A stretch of 64,000 bases of DNA, from assembly GCA_900549885.1 (NCBI GenBank), contig URQA01000002.1:1-64000 (forward strand), given 5' to 3'. Source of the stretch: an uncultured Eubacteriales bacterium. GTDB taxonomy: Bacteria > Bacillota > Clostridia > Oscillospirales > Oscillospiraceae. The stretch's first letter is position 1; each line of letters starts with the position of its first letter. Of the stretch, positions 1 through 8,651 are shown one piece after another. The position numbers were made by a program, and so were the translations under genes. The notes beneath the pieces are model-generated. The model made no database searches, was not told the DNA's origin, and saw only the letters and a program-made list of their open reading frames with translations.

Positions 1-75
1 CGCTCACTACCCGGCTCCGGTATGTGTGCCCCGCTATCCTTATCGGAGCCAGCAGGTGGGAATAGCGTTCTGCTT
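1..75. repeat. Near-identical copy of bases 52032-52106
   Basis: Bases 1-75 align to 52032-52106 without gaps and I count one mismatch (G at 56 against A in the other copy). Both copies are the first codons of OYE-family genes on the minus strand. The copy continues off the left edge, so its full length is unknown. Confidence 0.9.
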
Positions 76-82
76 TGTTCAT
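1..82 (-). CDS. OYE-family NADH:flavin oxidoreductase, N-terminal 27 codons only (cut by window edge)
   Basis: Only the first 27 codons are inside the window. They read MNKAERYSHLLAPIRIAG followed by a TYRSRVVS-like stretch, which matches the start of the complete OYE-family reductase at 50137-52116 almost residue for residue. The ATG at 82 lies 12 bases after the stop of the MaoC-like gene, and an AGAGGG ribosome site sits between them, so this is the next gene of the same minus-strand operon. In this family the N-terminal TIM barrel binds FMN, followed by a 4Fe-4S site and an FAD/NAD(P)H domain; none of these can be seen here. The function is inferred from the paralogue. See the 75-base near-identity noted separately. 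Confidence 0.8.
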   Translation of the reverse strand, partial: MNKAERYSHLLAPIRIAGHTYRSRVVS

Positions 83-94
83 GGGCCCACCCTC

Positions 95-1504
95 TCAGTC
101 CGCGCTGTCATTTCTGGATGGAAGCTGAATGGTGGCCTGCCCCGCCTCAAAGGTCTCGCCCAAAATGGTGTCGATCCACCAGGCCAGCTTCACATAGTGC
201 TTGCCGTTTTGACAGTACTTGTCAAACACATAGGACTTCACCCACATTACGTCCCGCTCCATCCCATGGGTCCGGATATCCGCCATGGATTTCTCCGGCA
301 CTGGGGCCAGATAGTCCACATAACAGGGCGACTTGGGCAGGTGATAGCCCACCGCCTCCATGGATTCCGGGTTCATGATGCCCCAGGAGATTTCGACCAG
401 CTTTCCCTGATCCCCCATAAAATTGTTCAGGTGGCGCAGCACAAAGTCCCGCCCCATAAAGTTAATGAAGATGAAGCGGGGCACCTGGCTGTGGTGGGGA
501 AAGTCCACGCTGCGCTCTCCGCCGCCCACGTCGGTGCCGTATTTGATCTTTGCGTAGTCCGGGTAGGCCGGCCAGGCGTCCGCCCGGTTGGGCAGGCGGT
601 AGATCCCATCCACCCTGTCCCGCACCAGAGTGGCCCGGATCTCCGGGTCCATAATCTCACGGCGCAGGGTGCGGGTGCCGCCGATGCCCATTCCATAGCG
701 GTACGCCGGCTCGATGGAGTCGTCCACCGGGCCATCCAGGGTGTCCGCCGGACGGAAGCCGATGGGCACGTCCTCCCAATAGGGGGTGTTGGGTCCGTTG
801 CGCACCTCGTGCTTCCAGATATCGATGATTTTCGCCCAGTCCTCATCGGTATAGTAGTGGGCGGGCCGCTTCTCGTCCCAGGGGGGAGCGATCCAGAAAT
901 GGGCGTCCTCCGGCTTATCGGCCGGATCTGCATAGCTTTTCAGATTTTCCTGGGCAGAGAAGGAGACCGTGTTCACCAGTTCCCCACGTTGGTTGTAGAT
1001 GGACCCCACGCCGTTGATGCATAGGGAGCGGAACTGGGAGCCCTCCTTGGGGGTCACATCAGTCAGATGCCGGTCGTCCACCACTAGGTACAGAGTATCC
1101 CCCACGCAGATGGGGGCGTGGAAGGTGATTTTATGGGCCAGGCCGGACACCAACAGATAGTCCCGGGCCTCGGCGGGGAAGGGCTTGAGCCAGGTGTCAT
1201 CGTGGGCGGCGTAGGTGGGCAGGGCGGGAAGGGCAGGATATCCTAGGGCCTTGGCGTACTCCTCATCGTTGTACACTGGGTCCTCTGGGTCATACTTTTT
1301 GTTGACATACTTGACCATCTGTTCCTCTGCCTGGGTGAGGAACACACCGGGCAGCTCCTCAGAGATCAAACCATCCCGAATCTCCCGGCCGCTGATGGGT
1401 CCGCGGGTCCGGATCGCGTCGTCCTCCTCCAGAAACCGCTTCAGGCAGGGCTTCTCCCGCTGCGTATACACGCCGGGGTAAAACGTTACAAATCCTTTGC
1501 TCAT
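95..1504 (-). CDS. MaoC-like double hot-dog protein (FAS1-type dehydratase family), copy 1
   Basis: A 469-residue protein with two hot-dog halves. The first half carries the family signature DPEDPVYNDEEYAKALGYP at about residues 72-90 and a GDTLYLVVDD strand at about 135-144. The second half has PYWEDVPIGF near 241, GRDFVLRHLNNFMGDQG near 351-367 and ends with ATIQLPSR. This layout matches the MaoC/acyl dehydratase proteins with an N-terminal FAS1-like dehydratase domain, which add or remove water on acyl thioesters. The usual catalytic His of the NPLH motif is Tyr here (PVYND). No CoA ligase or CoA transferase gene is in the operon, so the substrate is unknown. The start has a GGAAAGGAG site. 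It is followed 12 bases later by an OYE-family gene and preceded by two flavodoxin-like genes. Confidence 0.8.
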   Translation of the reverse strand: MSKGFVTFYPGVYTQREKPCLKRFLEEDDAIRTRGPISGREIRDGLISEELPGVFLTQAEEQMVKYVNKKYDPEDPVYNDEEYAKALGYPALPALPTYAAHDDTWLKPFPAEARDYLLVSGLAHKITFHAPICVGDTLYLVVDDRHLTDVTPKEGSQFRSLCINGVGSIYNQRGELVNTVSFSAQENLKSYADPADKPEDAHFWIAPPWDEKRPAHYYTDEDWAKIIDIWKHEVRNGPNTPYWEDVPIGFRPADTLDGPVDDSIEPAYRYGMGIGGTRTLRREIMDPEIRATLVRDRVDGIYRLPNRADAWPAYPDYAKIKYGTDVGGGERSVDFPHHSQVPRFIFINFMGRDFVLRHLNNFMGDQGKLVEISWGIMNPESMEAVGYHLPKSPCYVDYLAPVPEKSMADIRTHGMERDVMWVKSYVFDKYCQNGKHYVKLAWWIDTILGETFEAGQATIQLPSRNDSAD

Positions 1505-1561
1505 ATCTTGCGCTCCTTTCCAGTGGCGGCCCGTGGCGGCGATGCCCGAGCCGGGAATTTA

Positions 1562-1594
1562 TTCCCCGGGCAGGCAACGCGCCTGTCCGGGGAA
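1562..1594 (-). other. Intercistronic stem-loop
   Basis: Arms TTCCCCGGGCAGGC (1562-1575) and GCCTGTCCGGGGAA (1581-1594) pair over 14 positions with one G-U pair around a 5-base loop. It lies between the stop of the flavodoxin-like gene (1620) and the start of the MaoC-like gene (1504). No T-run follows on either strand, so it is more likely an RNA-stabilising or processing element than a terminator. Confidence 0.6.
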
Positions 1595-1619
1595 GCAGCG
1601 ATCGATTGATTGTGGGCAG

Positions 1620-2456
1620 TCAGCTCAGGGAGACAATCTCCGACCGGGGAGGGTTGGGCACTCCGTCATAAGTCATGAAATAGTCCTCCACAATGTCGGA
1701 GATAAAGGCGCGGGCTTTGGCCTCCTCCCGGGGGCCGGGCCTGCTGTGGCAGTCGTAGTGGAAGAAGTAGGAGCCAGGCACCTGGGTGCCGTCCCCCAAC
1801 GTATACAATACCGCGTCGCATACGTCGGCGTCAGGCCCATCGCTGGCCTTGCCGGGGCGGAAATCCGCCTTGGGTTTGACTCCCAGGGGATAGCCTGCCG
1901 GCCCCGTCTCCCGTCCGGCGCAGGAAAAGCGGCCAATTACGTCCACGTCGTTGAGTTTGAGGTACATCTTCAGGGTCTCCAGAGTGGCGGTGGCCTCGTC
2001 AGAGCCATAGAAACCGCCGCCGTAGGTGGTGAACACCACGCCCAAGGGACGGGTGCGGGTGTGGTCCGGCATACCGGGGGCGGGAGCGCGGTGACGGCGC
2101 CAATTGGCCCCCTCCGGTTTTTTGGCTGGCGCGGCCGCATCGGCCTTCTTGCTGTCCAGATTGTTTTGGACCTCTTTTTCCAGGGCGCCGCCGGCGCCGA
2201 AGGAAAATGCCTTGATCACCGCCTGGAGGGGTGATCCCCCCACGATGGGGGAACCCAGACACACCAGGTCGTAGTCCTCAAAATAGAGCTGGTCCTGCAG
2301 CCCGACCCAGTCGGTGTTGGCGGCAATGCGCAGGTAAGTCACCTCCCACCCGTAATGAAGGAACGTCTCCCGGAACCAATTGGCGATCTTCTCGGTATTT
2401 TTTGTCATGGTAGCGTACAGAAGCAGTGCGCGGCGGGGCTTCATAATAACAGGCAT
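1620..2456 (-). CDS. Flavodoxin-like protein with insertion and C-terminal extension (copy A)
   Basis: A 278-residue soluble protein. The first strand and phosphate loop read LLLYATMTKNTEKIA at about residues 10-24, typical of an FMN-binding flavodoxin fold, and a second flavin-loop candidate TTYGGGFYGS is near 143. Between the two lies an insertion of some 60 residues rich in Ala, Lys and Pro. A conserved FSCAGRE (near 177) and a C-terminal tail ending DIVEDYFMTYDG (near 255) are shared with the proteins at 2470-3450 and 52271-53467. Ordinary flavodoxins are about 140-180 residues, so this is a larger variety. Electron transfer to the neighbouring OYE enzyme is a reasonable inference, not shown. 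The GAGGAGG site overlaps the end of the preceding gene, 13 bases away, so translation is probably coupled. Confidence 0.7.
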   Translation of the reverse strand: MPVIMKPRRALLLYATMTKNTEKIANWFRETFLHYGWEVTYLRIAANTDWVGLQDQLYFEDYDLVCLGSPIVGGSPLQAVIKAFSFGAGGALEKEVQNNLDSKKADAAAPAKKPEGANWRRHRAPAPGMPDHTRTRPLGVVFTTYGGGFYGSDEATATLETLKMYLKLNDVDVIGRFSCAGRETGPAGYPLGVKPKADFRPGKASDGPDADVCDAVLYTLGDGTQVPGSYFFHYDCHSRPGPREEAKARAFISDIVEDYFMTYDGVPNPPRSEIVSLS

Positions 2457-2469
2457 TGACTTGTCCTCC

Positions 2470-3450
2470 TCAGCTGATACAGGTGTACATGGAATAGGGC
2501 GGGCGGGGATCCCCGGTAAAGGTCATGAAGTAGTCCTCCACCACTTCGTTGAGAAAAATATTGGCCTTGGTCAGATCTCGGGGGCTGGGCCTGTTCTGGA
2601 AATCATAGTGCCAGATGATAGACCCCTTTTTCCCGCAGCCCATGGGATCGTTGTTTCCCATGGTGGGCGCGTCCTTGCCGAAGCTTTCCTCGTCCTTCGT
2701 CTCGGCCCCGTCAGCCAGCGCCTTGCGCTGGGCCGGGGTGAGCCGTTCCCACTCAGCGGCGTTTGGATTCTCCTTATACCGCTGCATGGCAGCCTGGGCG
2801 TCATCAATGTTCATTTTCAGCACCATGGCCAGCCGGTCCACCGCAGAGTGGCGCAGCTCCCGGCCGGGGCAGGCGAACTTGCCCACCGCCCGGATGCCAT
2901 TGACCCGGAGATATTCCACCAGCACTTCCAGCGTGCCATAGCACTCCTCGGGGCCCACGCCGGATCCGCCGTAGGTACAGAACACCACACCGTAGATGGT
3001 CTTTTTCTTTATGTCGCTCTTGGAGCCGGGGGCGCCAGTACCCACGTCCATACACACGATGCCGGGGATTCCGGTATCGTAATGGACGCCAGGGATCTGC
3101 CCCGGCTGGAGCACCTCGCCCGCCCCGGGGCCCAGGTGTCCGCCGGCCGCTAAAAAGTCCTGGATGCGCTGGTAGACTTCCCGGTTACGGTAGAGCTGCT
3201 TCTTCCCCTGGAGGCCCATGAGCATGGATACCTCCTTGTAGGGCAGGCCGGCAATGATGGGGGAACCCAGGCACACCAGGTCGTAGTCCTCCACAAACAG
3301 TGGGTCCTTGTCCCAGTCCCGCCGGGGATCGATCTTTACCAAATCAGTATCAAAGCCGTTTTCCTCACAGACCTTTTGAAACTCCCCGGCCACCAAGGCG
3401 GTGTTGCCGGTGATGGAGCCGTAGAGCACCAAGGCTTTCCGTTTTGCCAT
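2470..3450 (-). CDS. Flavodoxin-like protein with insertion and C-terminal extension (copy B)
   Basis: A 326-residue protein of the same kind as its downstream neighbour. It starts KALVLYGSITGNTALVA (phosphate loop SITGNT near residue 13), has VVFCTYGGSGVGPEE near 178, FACPGRE near 215 and the tail VVEDYFMTFTG near 305. It differs in a longer middle and a Lys/Asp/Glu-rich stretch before the tail. Two copies side by side suggest a hetero-oligomer or two different redox partners. A TYGGS-type loop replaces the TYGGGF seen in the other copies. The start has a GGAGGGAGATCGC spacer region, and the gene lies 18 bases after the MaoC-like gene at 3469. Exact redox function is unknown. Confidence 0.7.
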   Translation of the reverse strand: MAKRKALVLYGSITGNTALVAGEFQKVCEENGFDTDLVKIDPRRDWDKDPLFVEDYDLVCLGSPIIAGLPYKEVSMLMGLQGKKQLYRNREVYQRIQDFLAAGGHLGPGAGEVLQPGQIPGVHYDTGIPGIVCMDVGTGAPGSKSDIKKKTIYGVVFCTYGGSGVGPEECYGTLEVLVEYLRVNGIRAVGKFACPGRELRHSAVDRLAMVLKMNIDDAQAAMQRYKENPNAAEWERLTPAQRKALADGAETKDEESFGKDAPTMGNNDPMGCGKKGSIIWHYDFQNRPSPRDLTKANIFLNEVVEDYFMTFTGDPRPPYSMYTCIS

Positions 3451-3468
3451 GCGATCTCCCTCCTTCTT

Positions 3469-4737
3469 TCATCTATCGGTCCGCCGTGGCAGTTCCACCG
3501 TGGCCTCCACCACCTGAATGATGTCGCCGTCCAGCGTCTCTGCCCAGCAGGACAGGTCGGCCAGCGCCGCGCCGTCCCGCAGGTATTTGTCGGTGACCAC
3601 GCCCTTGCAGATGGCGGTGTCCCCCTCCATGCCGTGGCGGTTGACAAATTTGCCGGCCATGGCGGGAACCTTGCCGAGAATGTCCAGGCCGGGCTTGTTC
3701 TCCGACATACACTGGAACAGGTTCTGGAAGCGCCATTTGAAGCCCCGCAGGAACCCGTCGTCCCCCATCCAGTTGGTCACCATGCGCAGGATGAAATTCC
3801 GGGCGGTGAAATTGTAGAACACCGCTCTGGCCCCTGGGATGCGGCAATAGGAGTAGTGGCGGGCCATAAAGTGCAGCTTCTGTCCGTAGGCGTCGGTCAT
3901 CAGCTCCTCCCCCGCTTCCAGGAAGCCCCGGGCATCTGGCATGGAGCGGATCATGTCTCCATGGAGACGGAACATATCCATGTCCGATACGGGTCCCGAG
4001 CAGGTGGGTACCGTCTCATCCCCCACCTGGACATCCTCCCAGTACAGGGGTTCCGCCCCCCGGACCTTCTCATTGCGCCACAGGGCGCGGATGGTTTCCC
4101 ACTCGGCCTGGGTGGTGACATGGACGGGCGGGATGTTGTCCAGCCACTCGTAGGTCTGCTCCAGCTCAGTTGGGACATAGCCATCGGTAATGCGCATCAT
4201 GGCATTGCGGCCGTAGCCCTTTCCCACGCCCACCAGTCCTCCCTGGGCGTCCCGCATCTCCGCCTGGCCGAATAAGGAAAACTGCCGCAGGGGGGAGCCC
4301 TCTACCGGGGTGGTATCGGTCAGCTTCTGTACGGTGCTGTGAAAGGTCAGCACATCTCCGTCATATACCGGGCGGAACAGCTCGATGTCCCCGCCGTCGT
4401 TGGCGTAATAAAACACGTTGCCCAAATCGTCTCCCACATCATCCATCATGGGGAAGCCGGAGATGTTCTCTTCAAAGATATAGCAGGGCATGGCAGGCAG
4501 ACGGCCCCACCGGGTCCCGGCGGCGTAGGCCGGGTCGTTATAGAGGGGGTCATAAGGGTTCCACAGCCGGGCGTAGTCCAGCATTTTGCTCTGGTCGGCC
4601 GTGACGGTCCGGTCCGCCATGGGGCCAACACCCCCCCGCTCGGCCACGGTTTTTCTCAGATCGTCCAGCGCCGCCTGCTCTTCCGGCGAATACTGATTGG
4701 GATAAAAGGTCTGAAATTTCTGATTTGTAATCTTCAT
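3469..4737 (-). CDS. MaoC-like double hot-dog protein (FAS1-type dehydratase family), copy 2
   Basis: A 422-residue protein starting MKITNQKFQTFYPNQYSPEE. The ATG at 4737 is chosen because AAGGAGG precedes it and because the longer open frame would run into the ATPase gene. The family signature is LWNPYDPLYNDPAYA near residues 58-72, followed by GDVLTFHSTVQKL near 133. The second half has NFILRMVTNWMGDDGFLRGF near 300 and ends VVTDKYLRDG...ATVELPRR, a very typical MaoC C-terminal pattern. As in copy 1, Tyr stands where the catalytic His of NPLH would be. The gene is 10 bases after the ATPase gene, so it belongs to the transporter operon. Hydratase or dehydratase activity is a family-based guess. 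Confidence 0.8.
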   Translation of the reverse strand: MKITNQKFQTFYPNQYSPEEQAALDDLRKTVAERGGVGPMADRTVTADQSKMLDYARLWNPYDPLYNDPAYAAGTRWGRLPAMPCYIFEENISGFPMMDDVGDDLGNVFYYANDGGDIELFRPVYDGDVLTFHSTVQKLTDTTPVEGSPLRQFSLFGQAEMRDAQGGLVGVGKGYGRNAMMRITDGYVPTELEQTYEWLDNIPPVHVTTQAEWETIRALWRNEKVRGAEPLYWEDVQVGDETVPTCSGPVSDMDMFRLHGDMIRSMPDARGFLEAGEELMTDAYGQKLHFMARHYSYCRIPGARAVFYNFTARNFILRMVTNWMGDDGFLRGFKWRFQNLFQCMSENKPGLDILGKVPAMAGKFVNRHGMEGDTAICKGVVTDKYLRDGAALADLSCWAETLDGDIIQVVEATVELPRRTDR

Positions 4738-4747
4738 AGCAGCCTCC

Positions 4748-5710
4748 TTACAGCGAATTGATCTCCGCCACATGGTGGCAGGCGATGAAGTGCTCCGGCA
4801 CGATCTCCACCAGAGGAGGCTGTGCCTGCCGGCACAGGTCAGTGGCGTAAGGGCAGCGGTTGGCAAACCGGCAGCCGGGCTTGGGCTCCACCGGGGAAGA
4901 CAGTTCCCCCTGAAGCAACACCCGGCGGCGCTCCACATGGATGCTGGGGATGGGGATGGCGGACAGCAGGCCCTTGGTATATGGGTGCAGGGGGTGATCG
5001 AACAGCGCATCGGAGGGACATTTCTCCACCACCGTGCCCAGATACATGACCAGGATATCGTCTGAGATGTGCTTGACCACGGACAAGTCGTGGGTAATAA
5101 AGATGTAGGTCAGCCCCTTTTCCTCCTGAAGATCCTGGAGCAGGTTGAGGATCTGGGCCTGAATGGACACGTCCAGGGCGGATACCGGCTCGTCGCAGAC
5201 GATGAACTTGGGGTCCAGCGATAGGGCCCGGGCAATGCCGATGCGCTGCCGCCGTCCGCCGTCCAACTCATGGGGATAGGAATACGCCAGCCGACGGGCC
5301 AGGCCCACGGTATCCATCAGCTCGTAGACCCGTTTCTGCAGTTCCTCCTTGGTCTTGCACAGGCCATATATCTTCAAGGGGTCCGCAATCAGTTCCGACA
5401 CGCAGTACCGGGGATTGAGGGAGGAAAACGGGTCCTGGAAAATGAGCTGCATGTTCCGCCGCAGCTCCTTCTGCTCCTTCTTGGACAGACCTGTGGTGGG
5501 CCGCCCTTCAAAGAGGATCTCCCCTTCGGTGGCCTCCTGGAGTCCCAGTACGGTCCGGCCCAGGGTGGATTTGCCGCAGCCCGACTCGCCCACCACCCCG
5601 AGGGTCTTGCCCTCACCGATGGAAAAGGATACGTCGTCCACGGCGTGGAGCATTCCCGCCGGGGTACGGAAATATTTTTTCAAATGGTTGACTTCCAGCA
5701 GTTTAGCCAT
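4748..5710 (-). CDS. Opp/Dpp-type ABC importer ATPase, second subunit (OppF/DppF-like), operon A
   Basis: A 320-residue ATPase with Walker [13 protein letters not shown] near residue 40, Q-loop [10 protein letters not shown], Walker B FIVCDEP and an OppF/DppF-type C-terminal tail with the Cys-rich [15 protein letters not shown] stretch near 275, as usual in this subfamily. It powers uptake through the permeases encoded upstream, together with the partner ATPase, whose gene it overlaps by 8 bases. The ABC signature is odd: [10 protein letters not shown] replaces the usual EFSGGQRQR, so the Ser and Gln of SGGQ are Asp and Arg. The AAAGGAGG site lies 7 bases before the ATG. Confidence 0.93.
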   Translation of the reverse strand: MAKLLEVNHLKKYFRTPAGMLHAVDDVSFSIGEGKTLGVVGESGCGKSTLGRTVLGLQEATEGEILFEGRPTTGLSKKEQKELRRNMQLIFQDPFSSLNPRYCVSELIADPLKIYGLCKTKEELQKRVYELMDTVGLARRLAYSYPHELDGGRRQRIGIARALSLDPKFIVCDEPVSALDVSIQAQILNLLQDLQEEKGLTYIFITHDLSVVKHISDDILVMYLGTVVEKCPSDALFDHPLHPYTKGLLSAIPIPSIHVERRRVLLQGELSSPVEPKPGCRFANRCPYATDLCRQAQPPLVEIVPEHFIACHHVAEINSL

Positions 5711-6719
5711 GGTCTGCCTCCTTTGCGTCGCCCGATGCGGAAGCGGTCACGCCCTCCCTCTGACAGCGCAGGCATTTGACGAAGTGCCCCGGGGAGATTT
5801 CCGCCGCCTTGGGGTTAACGGTCCGGCACCGCTCCTCCGCGAAGGGGCAGCGGGGATGGAACTTACACCCCTCCGGCAGCCGAGCGGGGTCGGGCATCAG
5901 GCCGGCGATGGGCTTGAGCCGCCGTTCCTTCCGGTCCAGGCTTGGCAGGGAGTGGAACAGCCCTTTGGTGTACGGGTGGGCCGTCTCATCGAAAATGTGT
6001 TCCAGACTGCCGAACTCTACGATTTCTCCCGCGTACATGACGGCCACCTTGTCGCAGGTTTCCGCCACCACGCCCAGATCATGGGTGATGAGAATCATGG
6101 AAGTGCCAAATTCGTCCTTCAGCGTTTTCATCATATCCAGCACTTGGGCCTGGATGGTCACATCTAGGGCTGTGGTAGGTTCATCCGCCAAAAGCAGCTT
6201 CGGGTTGCAGGCCAGAGCCATGGCGATGACCACCCGCTGCTTCATCCCGCCGGAGAACTGGTGGGGGTAGTCCCGCCCCCGTGAGGCTGGAATCCCCACC
6301 TTCTCCAACATTTCCAGCGCGCCCTTAAGCGCCTCAGACTTTGAACAGCTGCTGTGCAGCCGGATGACCTCCGCAATCTGGTCATCTACCCGAAGCACCG
6401 GATTCAGGGCAGTCATGGGGTCCTGGAAGATCATGGATATCTTGCCGCCCCGGATTTTCTGCATCTCCTTTTCCGTCTTTTCCAGAAGATTTTCTCCGTC
6501 GAACAGCACCTTTCCGGACACGATCTTTCCAGGCGGGCTGGGGATCAAACGGAGAATGCCTTTGGCCGTGGTGGTCTTGCCTGCGCCCGTCTCCCCCACC
6601 AGTCCCAGGGTGTCCCCGTGCCGGAGAGCGAGATCGATGCCGTTGACGGCAGCCACATCGCCGTCCTCCGTATAGAAGTGAATGGCCAGATCCTTGATCT
6701 CCAAAATATTGTCGTTCAT
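5703..6719 (-). CDS. Opp/Dpp-type ABC importer ATPase, first subunit (OppD/DppD-like), operon A
   Basis: A 338-residue ATPase with Walker [14 protein letters not shown] near residue 41, Q-loop [11 protein letters not shown], signature [15 protein letters not shown] near 154 and Walker [13 protein letters not shown]. The C-terminal Cys-containing tail [15 protein letters not shown] is the normal oligopeptide-transporter extension. SGGM in place of SGGQ is common in OppD/DppD proteins. It forms the ATPase pair with the protein from 4748-5710. The start ATG follows TAAGGAGGG by 8 bases and lies 12 bases after the DppC-like stop. Confidence 0.95.
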   Translation of the reverse strand: MNDNILEIKDLAIHFYTEDGDVAAVNGIDLALRHGDTLGLVGETGAGKTTTAKGILRLIPSPPGKIVSGKVLFDGENLLEKTEKEMQKIRGGKISMIFQDPMTALNPVLRVDDQIAEVIRLHSSCSKSEALKGALEMLEKVGIPASRGRDYPHQFSGGMKQRVVIAMALACNPKLLLADEPTTALDVTIQAQVLDMMKTLKDEFGTSMILITHDLGVVAETCDKVAVMYAGEIVEFGSLEHIFDETAHPYTKGLFHSLPSLDRKERRLKPIAGLMPDPARLPEGCKFHPRCPFAEERCRTVNPKAAEISPGHFVKCLRCQREGVTASASGDAKEADHG

Positions 6720-6731
6720 CTCCGGCCCTCC

Positions 6732-7637
6732 TTAATTCTTAAGCTTCGGGTCCAGCGCGTCCCGCAGTCCATCGCCAAACAGGTTGAATCCAAACAGGGT
6801 CAACATGATCGCCAGTCCCGGGAAGGTAGACATGGGCCAGAAGGAGCGGATCACCTCCCGGCCTTCCGCCACCATGGAGCCCCACTCCGCTGTGGGCGGC
6901 TGAACGCCAAGGCCGATAAAGGACAGGGACGAGATCATCAGGATACATCCGCCGATACGCAGTGTGGAATCCACAATGACCGGAGAGAGGATGTTGGGCA
7001 CGATCTGCCGGAACATAATGCGGGCATTGGACGCGCCGGTGACCCGTGCCGCTTCCACATACTCCTGATCCCGGATGCCCAAAACCAAGGCCCGGAGCAG
7101 CCGGGCATAGCCGGGCACACAGCCGATGCCGATGGCCAGCGCCGTGTTGAAGATTCCCTGGCCCAGTGCCGAGGAGATACATACCGCCAGCAAAAAGCCG
7201 GGAATGGCCATGATCACGTCCATGACCCGCATGATCACGCCGTCATAGACTCCGCCGAAATAGCCGGCGGACACACCGATGATCCCGCCCACCACCAGGC
7301 CGAATACAATGGACAGAATGGAAACCAGCAGGGAAACCCGCCCGCCATAAATGATGCGGGACAGGGTGTCCCGGCCCACATCGTCCGTGCCCAGCGGATG
7401 GGCGAAGCTGGGATATGCCTTCATATTGGTGTAGTCTTGGACATCGGGGTCATAGGGCGCCACAAAATCGGCAAAGACTGCAGCCAAAACCAGCACCAGC
7501 ACGATCACCAGGCCCAGCATGGCCAGCTTATTGCGGGTCAGGCGGTGGAGCACATCCCGCCACTGGCTGCGCTTGCGCCCGTAGTCCAGGCTATCCGTCG
7601 GCGGAGCCTGAATGGCGCGTTTGGATGTTTTAGGCAT
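6732..7637 (-). CDS. ABC importer permease (DppC/OppC-like), operon A
   Basis: A 301-residue membrane protein with a cytoplasmic N-terminus and about six membrane segments; the first is LAMLGLVIVLVLVLAAVFAD near residue 38. The loop that docks on the ATPases is visible as EAARVTGASNARIMFRQIVP near 197. The sequence GTDDVGRDTLSRIIYG near 89 is typical of DppC/OppC. It overlaps the DppB gene by 8 bases and has an AAAGGAGGG site 7 bases before the ATG. It forms the membrane channel with that partner. Confidence 0.95.
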   Translation of the reverse strand: MPKTSKRAIQAPPTDSLDYGRKRSQWRDVLHRLTRNKLAMLGLVIVLVLVLAAVFADFVAPYDPDVQDYTNMKAYPSFAHPLGTDDVGRDTLSRIIYGGRVSLLVSILSIVFGLVVGGIIGVSAGYFGGVYDGVIMRVMDVIMAIPGFLLAVCISSALGQGIFNTALAIGIGCVPGYARLLRALVLGIRDQEYVEAARVTGASNARIMFRQIVPNILSPVIVDSTLRIGGCILMISSLSFIGLGVQPPTAEWGSMVAEGREVIRSFWPMSTFPGLAIMLTLFGFNLFGDGLRDALDPKLKN

Positions 7638-8628
7638 GGACCGCTCCCTCCTTTTCTCCGGCCGGGCCGCGCTTCTTTTTCTTCCCCGCCGTATACTGGG
7701 CCATAATGCGGGGATCTACGAAGCCGTAAATCAGGTCTGTGACCAGATTGATGATGCAGATCAGCGCTGCCAGGATCAGCACGCACCCCTCGATAATGGG
7801 GAAATCCTTATTGTTGATGGCCGTCATCATCAACGACCCCAGTCCCGGCATGCCGAAGATTGTCTCCACCACCACGGAGCCAGACACCAGAATGCCCAGC
7901 TGTGCCCCCACCGTGGTGATCACCGGGATGAGGGCGTTGCGCAGGGCGTGCCGGCGAATGACCACGCTCTCCTTCTGTCCCTTGGCCCGGGCCGTGGTGA
8001 TATAGTCTTGGCGCACCACATCCAGCATGGACGAGCGGGTCATCCGCGTGATACTAGCGATGAAGGATAAGCCGGAGGCCAGCGCAGGCAGCACCCAGTC
8101 CCGAAGCTGTGGCGCCTGGGTGGTAGGAAAGGAGGCGTCAAAGATCTTCAAGTTAATGGCAAAGGCGATCATCAGCATCAGCGCCAGCCAAAAGCCCGGC
8201 ACCGCGGCGAAGATAAGGGAAAAGAAGGTCACAATGCGGTCTAAGATAGAGTTCTGCCTGGTGGCCGAGATTACCCCAAAGGGGATGCCCAGGCCCACCG
8301 CGATGATAATGGAGATGATGGCCAGCTCCAGTGTCAGCGGGAACCGCTGCAAAATCGTCTGGCCCACCGGCAGACCGGTCTGGAAGGAGTCACCCAGATC
8401 TCCCCGGGTGATGATTCCCTGTAAATAGGAGAAGAATTGGACCAAAAATGGTCGGTCCAGCCCCAGCTCCGCTTCCTTTGCGTCATACTGCTCCTGGGTA
8501 TAGGTTCCACCCAGCGCCGCGGCGACGGGATCGCCGGGACCCACGCGGTCAATGGTGAACACGATCAGCACCACACCCAGCATCACCGGGATGACCCAGA
8601 GCAGCCGCCGCAGAATAAATTTTGCCAT
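7630..8628 (-). CDS. ABC importer permease (DppB/OppB-like), operon A
   Basis: A 332-residue membrane protein that begins MAKFILRRLLWVIPVMLG, the normal DppB/OppB opening, with about six membrane helices. It carries the long loop between helices 1 and 2 (GPGDPVAAALGG onwards) and the ATPase docking loop DYITTARAKGQKESVVIRRH near 222. The C-terminus ends with DLIYGFVDPRI plus a short basic tail. It pairs with the DppC-like protein. The gene follows the binding protein gene after 72 bases that contain a stem-loop; the GAGGTGAGA site is 6 bases before the ATG. Confidence 0.95.
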   Translation of the reverse strand: MAKFILRRLLWVIPVMLGVVLIVFTIDRVGPGDPVAAALGGTYTQEQYDAKEAELGLDRPFLVQFFSYLQGIITRGDLGDSFQTGLPVGQTILQRFPLTLELAIISIIIAVGLGIPFGVISATRQNSILDRIVTFFSLIFAAVPGFWLALMLMIAFAINLKIFDASFPTTQAPQLRDWVLPALASGLSFIASITRMTRSSMLDVVRQDYITTARAKGQKESVVIRRHALRNALIPVITTVGAQLGILVSGSVVVETIFGMPGLGSLMMTAINNKDFPIIEGCVLILAALICIINLVTDLIYGFVDPRIMAQYTAGKKKKRGPAGEKEGAVHA

Positions 8629-8651
8629 ACTCTCACCTCAGCGTTATGGTG

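Noticed and set aside
26..1024. Long open frame on the plus strand opposite the first MaoC-like gene
   Set aside because: It mirrors the codons of the minus-strand gene, is rich in His, Gly and Val as expected for an antisense frame in GC-rich DNA, and has no ribosome site or family motif.
4738..5010. N-terminal extension of the second MaoC-like gene
   Set aside because: The extra 91 codons lie inside the ATPase gene in another frame; AAGGAGG directly before 4737 fixes the start there.
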